A stretch of 64,000 bases of DNA, taken from NCBI GenBank assembly GCA_026129865.1, contig JAHCHG010000006.1:186001-250000 (forward strand), in the 5' to 3' direction. A program made the translations under genes and the position numbers. This DNA is from Pyrinomonadaceae bacterium (GTDB lineage Bacteria; Acidobacteriota; Blastocatellia; Pyrinomonadales; Pyrinomonadaceae). Under the pieces are notes generated by a model, which saw only the letters and a program-made list of their open reading frames with translations, had not been told where the DNA came from and did no database searches. Below, piece by piece: positions 61,144-64,000 of this stretch (position 1 is its first letter; each line of letters starts with the position of its first letter).

Positions 61144-62352
61144 CTAGACGACTACTTCAAGTTCGCGGTCGAATGCAGGAACTTCTTCCGCATCGACCGG
61201 CTCAAATTTCAGCGATTCCTTCAAAGCTTCGATCGCGACCTCAAGCTGTTCGCTGTCCGGTTCCTGAGTTGTAATGTTTTGAAGCCAGATGCCGGGAAGT
61301 GTTATTAATTTAAACACTGCGCTCGACTCTTTCTTTGCCGCGTAGCGGATGATCTCGTATGAAAGTCCGGCTACGAGCGGCATCAAAATTATGCGAACCA
61401 AAAGGTTTAACCAGAGCGCGTCAAATTTGATCACCGAAAACAGCACGATCGCAACGAGCATTACGACCATCAGGAACGAAGTTCCGCAGCGCGGATGCTG
61501 GCGTTTTTGAACATGAGCGTTTTCGGGCGTCAGTTCCGCGCCTTTTTCCCATGCGAATACGGTTTTATGCTCCGCTCCGTGATATTCGAAAACTCTTCTG
61601 ATGTCCTTCAAATAAGACATCGAGAAGATCATTACGACAAAGAAAAACATTCGAACCAAACCGTCGATCAAATTAAAAGCTACCCATGAATGCGGTTTTA
61701 CTTCCCAAATATAGGCTTTGACCATTTCGAACCAACCTGCGTTCGCGAGAATTGCCGGCGCTTCAGCCCAGCCGAGAGCGATGAACAGAACGTTTGTCAA
61801 AATAAGCGGTGCAACGATAAAAAGAAGCACGTTAAACCCGAGTGCAAAAATTATCGAACCGACCGCACCGGCGGTTTGCGCCTGCTTTTTTTCTTTCTTT
61901 TCGGGCATTACCACTTTCGGCTTTGCCTTTGTAAAATTTTCGTCGAAGGTTCCTTCAGCTAGAACAGGTTGGGTTTGGAGTTCTTTTGCCTTTTCCAGAG
62001 CTTCCTGTTCTTCCATGTCTTCATGGGCGATCTGCGCCGAAAAATTAAGCGCCTTAATGCCCAGAGCCATCGATTGAATTAGGGTCGCGCCGCCGCGGAG
62101 GATCGGAATGTTAAGCCATTTATACTTATCGCTCCATTTCGGCAGGCTCTCTGCTTTTTTAATGATCGAACCGTCAGATTTTCGCACTGCGATCGCATAA
62201 GCGCTCGGTGTTCGCATCATAACGCCTTCCATCACGGCTTGTCCGCCGACGATCAGATCGCGCTGAACGGCAAACAGAGTATGGAGTAAATTGATCTTTC
62301 GAACTGAATTTTTCTTGTTCATAGCTGTCGCTTTTGATTTCAAATCAATCAT
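61144..62352 (-). CDS. DUF1385/YqhQ-family membrane protein
   Basis: About 402 residues from the ATG at 62352 (GGA upstream; the ATG at 62322 is the alternative). The hallmark '[28 protein letters not shown]' (interrupted) is near the N-terminus, and '[15 protein letters not shown]' with 'HPRCGTSFL' in the second half are family-conserved His/Cys segments facing the membrane. About five helices are present (for example around 165-200 and 285-330). Family role is not established; it is often next to prfA and rpmE, as here. The 157-base gap after rpmE has no feature of note. Confidence 0.92.
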   Translation of the reverse strand: MIDLKSKATAMNKKNSVRKINLLHTLFAVQRDLIVGGQAVMEGVMMRTPSAYAIAVRKSDGSIIKKAESLPKWSDKYKWLNIPILRGGATLIQSMALGIKALNFSAQIAHEDMEEQEALEKAKELQTQPVLAEGTFDENFTKAKPKVVMPEKKEKKQAQTAGAVGSIIFALGFNVLLFIVAPLILTNVLFIALGWAEAPAILANAGWFEMVKAYIWEVKPHSWVAFNLIDGLVRMFFFVVMIFSMSYLKDIRRVFEYHGAEHKTVFAWEKGAELTPENAHVQKRQHPRCGTSFLMVVMLVAIVLFSVIKFDALWLNLLVRIILMPLVAGLSYEIIRYAAKKESSAVFKLITLPGIWLQNITTQEPDSEQLEVAIEALKESLKFEPVDAEEVPAFDRELEVVV

Positions 62353-62509
62353 CAAAGATGTCCAATCAGGCTTTCATTCAAATAAAAATAACGCCGATGC
62401 TTTTTGGGTTTGCTGCCGATCGGGAAGTTTTTACACTCCGAGCGATCGACGCGCGAAAAGCGTCGGCGTTAGATTTTATCGGGCTAATAGTTTAAAAAAT
62501 TCAAATGGT

Positions 62510-62734
62510 TCATTTTTCCGTGGCTTTAACGGCGCCGCGGGCATAACGCTTATTGAATCTGTCAACACGTCCGGCGGTATCGACCAATTTTTGCTTACCG
62601 GTAAAGAACGGATGACATTCCGAACAAATTTCAATATGGAGATCTTCGCCCATCGTCGAACGAGTTTTGAAATTGTTTCCGCATGCGCAAACAACATCGA
62701 TCTCTTGGTAATTAGGATGTATTTCTGGTTTCAT
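62510..62734 (-). CDS. rpmE: 50S ribosomal protein L31 (zinc-binding type)
   Basis: 74 residues. Zinc-type L31: C16-x-C18 and C37-x-x-C40 are present, with 'M-K-P-E-I-H-P-N-Y' at the start and '[20 protein letters not shown]' as conserved core. GGGGG precedes the ATG (62748-62752 region). It is the first gene of the set with yqhQ-like and prfA genes. The zinc-free paralogue is not in the window. Confidence 0.96.
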   Translation of the reverse strand: MKPEIHPNYQEIDVVCACGNNFKTRSTMGEDLHIEICSECHPFFTGKQKLVDTAGRVDRFNKRYARGAVKATEK

Positions 62735-62850
62735 TGATTTATATTTACCCCCTTGTTAGAGTCTCGCATCAAATGCAAACTAGCATAATACAAGCCGAGT
62801 GCTAAGCGCGTCAAGCAAAGCCTTAACTCGGCGGCGACCATATTCCGCGA

Positions 62851-64000
62851 TCACTTTTCGCTTCGCGTCAGCGGAACGATGAAAACAGGACACGGAGTTT
62901 TCTGAACGACACGATCGGTTACGCTTCCTAAATGGATGTTCGCGCGTTCGGTTCCGCCGCGACCGTGCGACGCCATCATTATCAGATCGACGTTTTCCTC
63001 TTCGCTAAGCGCGACGATGGTGCGCGCAGGTCCCGATCCGGCAACGAGCGTTATTACATCTATCCCTTCTTCTTTTAACGTTTCGGCAATATCGTCTAAA
63101 TACTGCTGGATCCTTTCGCTGTAGTTCTCAGATTCCGACCCCTCGGGCACCGAGAACAGCAGAACTTTGCTGCCGAATTCATTGGCAAATTTTCTGATGT
63201 ACGGCAAGACCTTTTCTGCCGCTTCGGAACCGTCGAGCGCGACCAAAATTCGTTTGAACTTCGACCGTCGGCTGCGCCAGTTATCCGTCGGTCGGATCAG
63301 AAGCGTCGGCGTCAAAGTCTTTTTAATAACCCGCTGCGCGATGCTGTCGGTCATTATCGAATCGACGGAAAATTTTCCGCGCGTCGTCATGATTATCAGA
63401 TCGGCGCCTGTTTCCTGAGCGTAAGAATCGATCCCGGTCGAAGGATCGCCTTTTCGAATTTCGATGTCAGATTCCAGTCCGTCGCTGTTGATCAAGCCGG
63501 AAACCATTTCTAAATATTCGGTCTGGTCTGTTTCGTCATACTTATCTTTTTCGTCGATCGCTATCAATTTCAAGGTCGACCCGTATGAACGCGCAAATGC
63601 ACGGGCGATCGGTAAAACCTGCTCGGCGAGCGAGTTGCCGCTCAGCGGAACGATTATGTTGTCGAAAGCTATCTCGCCCGGTGCGGTCTTTTGCAGCGTC
63701 AACGGCAGATACCTCTGTTCGGAAATTATCGAACCTAGACGATCTTCGACCGAAGGCGGCTTGCCGAGTTTGTTTCGATAGTATGTAAAGCCGACGTAAA
63801 GCAGCGGTACGAGTATCAGATAAGCCCAGGCGCCTTCGAAAAACCGCTCTTCAAAGATGATGAATGTCGCAAAAGACGTCAGCAGCGCCGCGATAGCAGT
63901 TCCGAGTAGAGAAAAGAGTTTTCCTATGCCGAACCGTTCGCGCATTTCCCGAAAAAGACGTTTCGACGCTGCCCATCCGGTCATACTCAGCAAGATGAAA
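62851..64000 (-). CDS. APC-family permease fused to two universal stress protein domains (5' truncated)
   Basis: The frame is open to the window edge, so the N-terminal part of the gene lies beyond base 64000; 383 residues are visible. The first 75 hold two helices and the segment 'FFEGAWAYLILVPLLYVGFTYYRNKLG', typical of the end of APC-superfamily amino-acid or K+ permeases. Two USP domains follow (about 112-240 and 248-380): 'NIIVPLSGNSLAEQVLPIAR' and 'RILVALDGSEAAEKVLPYIR', the second with the ATP-binding G-x-x-G-x-G-type 'MASHGRGGTERANIHLGSVTDRV'. The first has 'TTRGKFSVDSIM' in that place, so ATP binding may be limited to the second. The USP part may gate transport. Confidence 0.85.
   Translation of the reverse strand, partial: FILLSMTGWAASKRLFREMRERFGIGKLFSLLGTAIAALLTSFATFIIFEERFFEGAWAYLILVPLLYVGFTYYRNKLGKPPSVEDRLGSIISEQRYLPLTLQKTAPGEIAFDNIIVPLSGNSLAEQVLPIARAFARSYGSTLKLIAIDEKDKYDETDQTEYLEMVSGLINSDGLESDIEIRKGDPSTGIDSYAQETGADLIIMTTRGKFSVDSIMTDSIAQRVIKKTLTPTLLIRPTDNWRSRRSKFKRILVALDGSEAAEKVLPYIRKFANEFGSKVLLFSVPEGSESENYSERIQQYLDDIAETLKEEGIDVITLVAGSGPARTIVALSEEENVDLIMMASHGRGGTERANIHLGSVTDRVVQKTPCPVFIVPLTRSEK

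Overview
The window looks like chromosomal DNA of an acidobacterium, most likely from the Blastocatellia/Pyrinomonadales side of the phylum. I infer this from family content, not from a marker-gene search. The supporting families are two tandem VWFA-related acidobacterial-domain proteins, a 1280-residue Oar-like TonB-dependent receptor with an N-terminal carboxypeptidase-regulatory-like domain, a zinc-ribbon Ser/Thr kinase with an acidobacterial-type pre-kinase segment and multi-pass membrane tail, an ECF sigma factor of the acidobacteria/planctomycete type, and a TolB-like propeller protein. Most content is ordinary chromosomal genes; no prophage, CRISPR array, tRNA or rRNA gene was seen.

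Layout. 0-6.3 kb: end of a beta-propeller protein, a BON-domain protein, a small exported protein, the sigma factor, a SnoaL-like protein and the kinase. 6.3-8.3 kb: an IS200-like HUH transposase next to about 1 kb of nested palindromic repeats resembling a REP/RAYT locus. 8.3-15.5 kb: a penicillin-binding-like serine hydrolase, a small putative lipoprotein, a KefB-type antiporter, a carboxylesterase and uvrC. 15.5-19.4 kb (minus): response regulator, YaiO-like barrel, HEAT protein and processive GT2 glycosyltransferase, probably one polysaccharide operon. 19.5-29.7 kb: Sua5, an ArnT-like GT39, a Gfo/Idh oxidoreductase, a serine hydrolase, the VWFA pair, an exported DRGH nuclease and glgC.

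29.9-35.8 kb is a vitamin B12 uptake locus: a cobalamin riboswitch, a terminator that also covers the ribosome-binding site, then btuF, btuC, btuD and a TonB-dependent receptor. 35.8-44.8 kb holds gatB, three tandem paralogues of an exported family I do not recognise, an SDR enzyme and a TPR-TonB protein, separated by large intergenic repeat clusters. 44.8-53.6 kb (minus) is a chemosensory operon with the layout of a type IV pilus (Pil/Chp-like) pathway: TPR-receiver protein, CheW, two MCPs and a hybrid CheA, with no CheR or CheB. 54-64 kb: a thioredoxin-reductase-like flavoprotein without redox cysteines, the large receptor, a histidine phosphatase, then rpmE-yqhQ-prfA, and the C-terminal part of an APC permease fused to two USP domains.

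The most unusual aspect of the window is its intergenic repeats: at least seven distinct dyad or tandem families. Several sit right next to translation starts, and one arm even encodes the N-terminus of BtuC. The best candidates for something undescribed are the transposase-linked palindrome array, the triplicated exported family and the regulatory hairpins.
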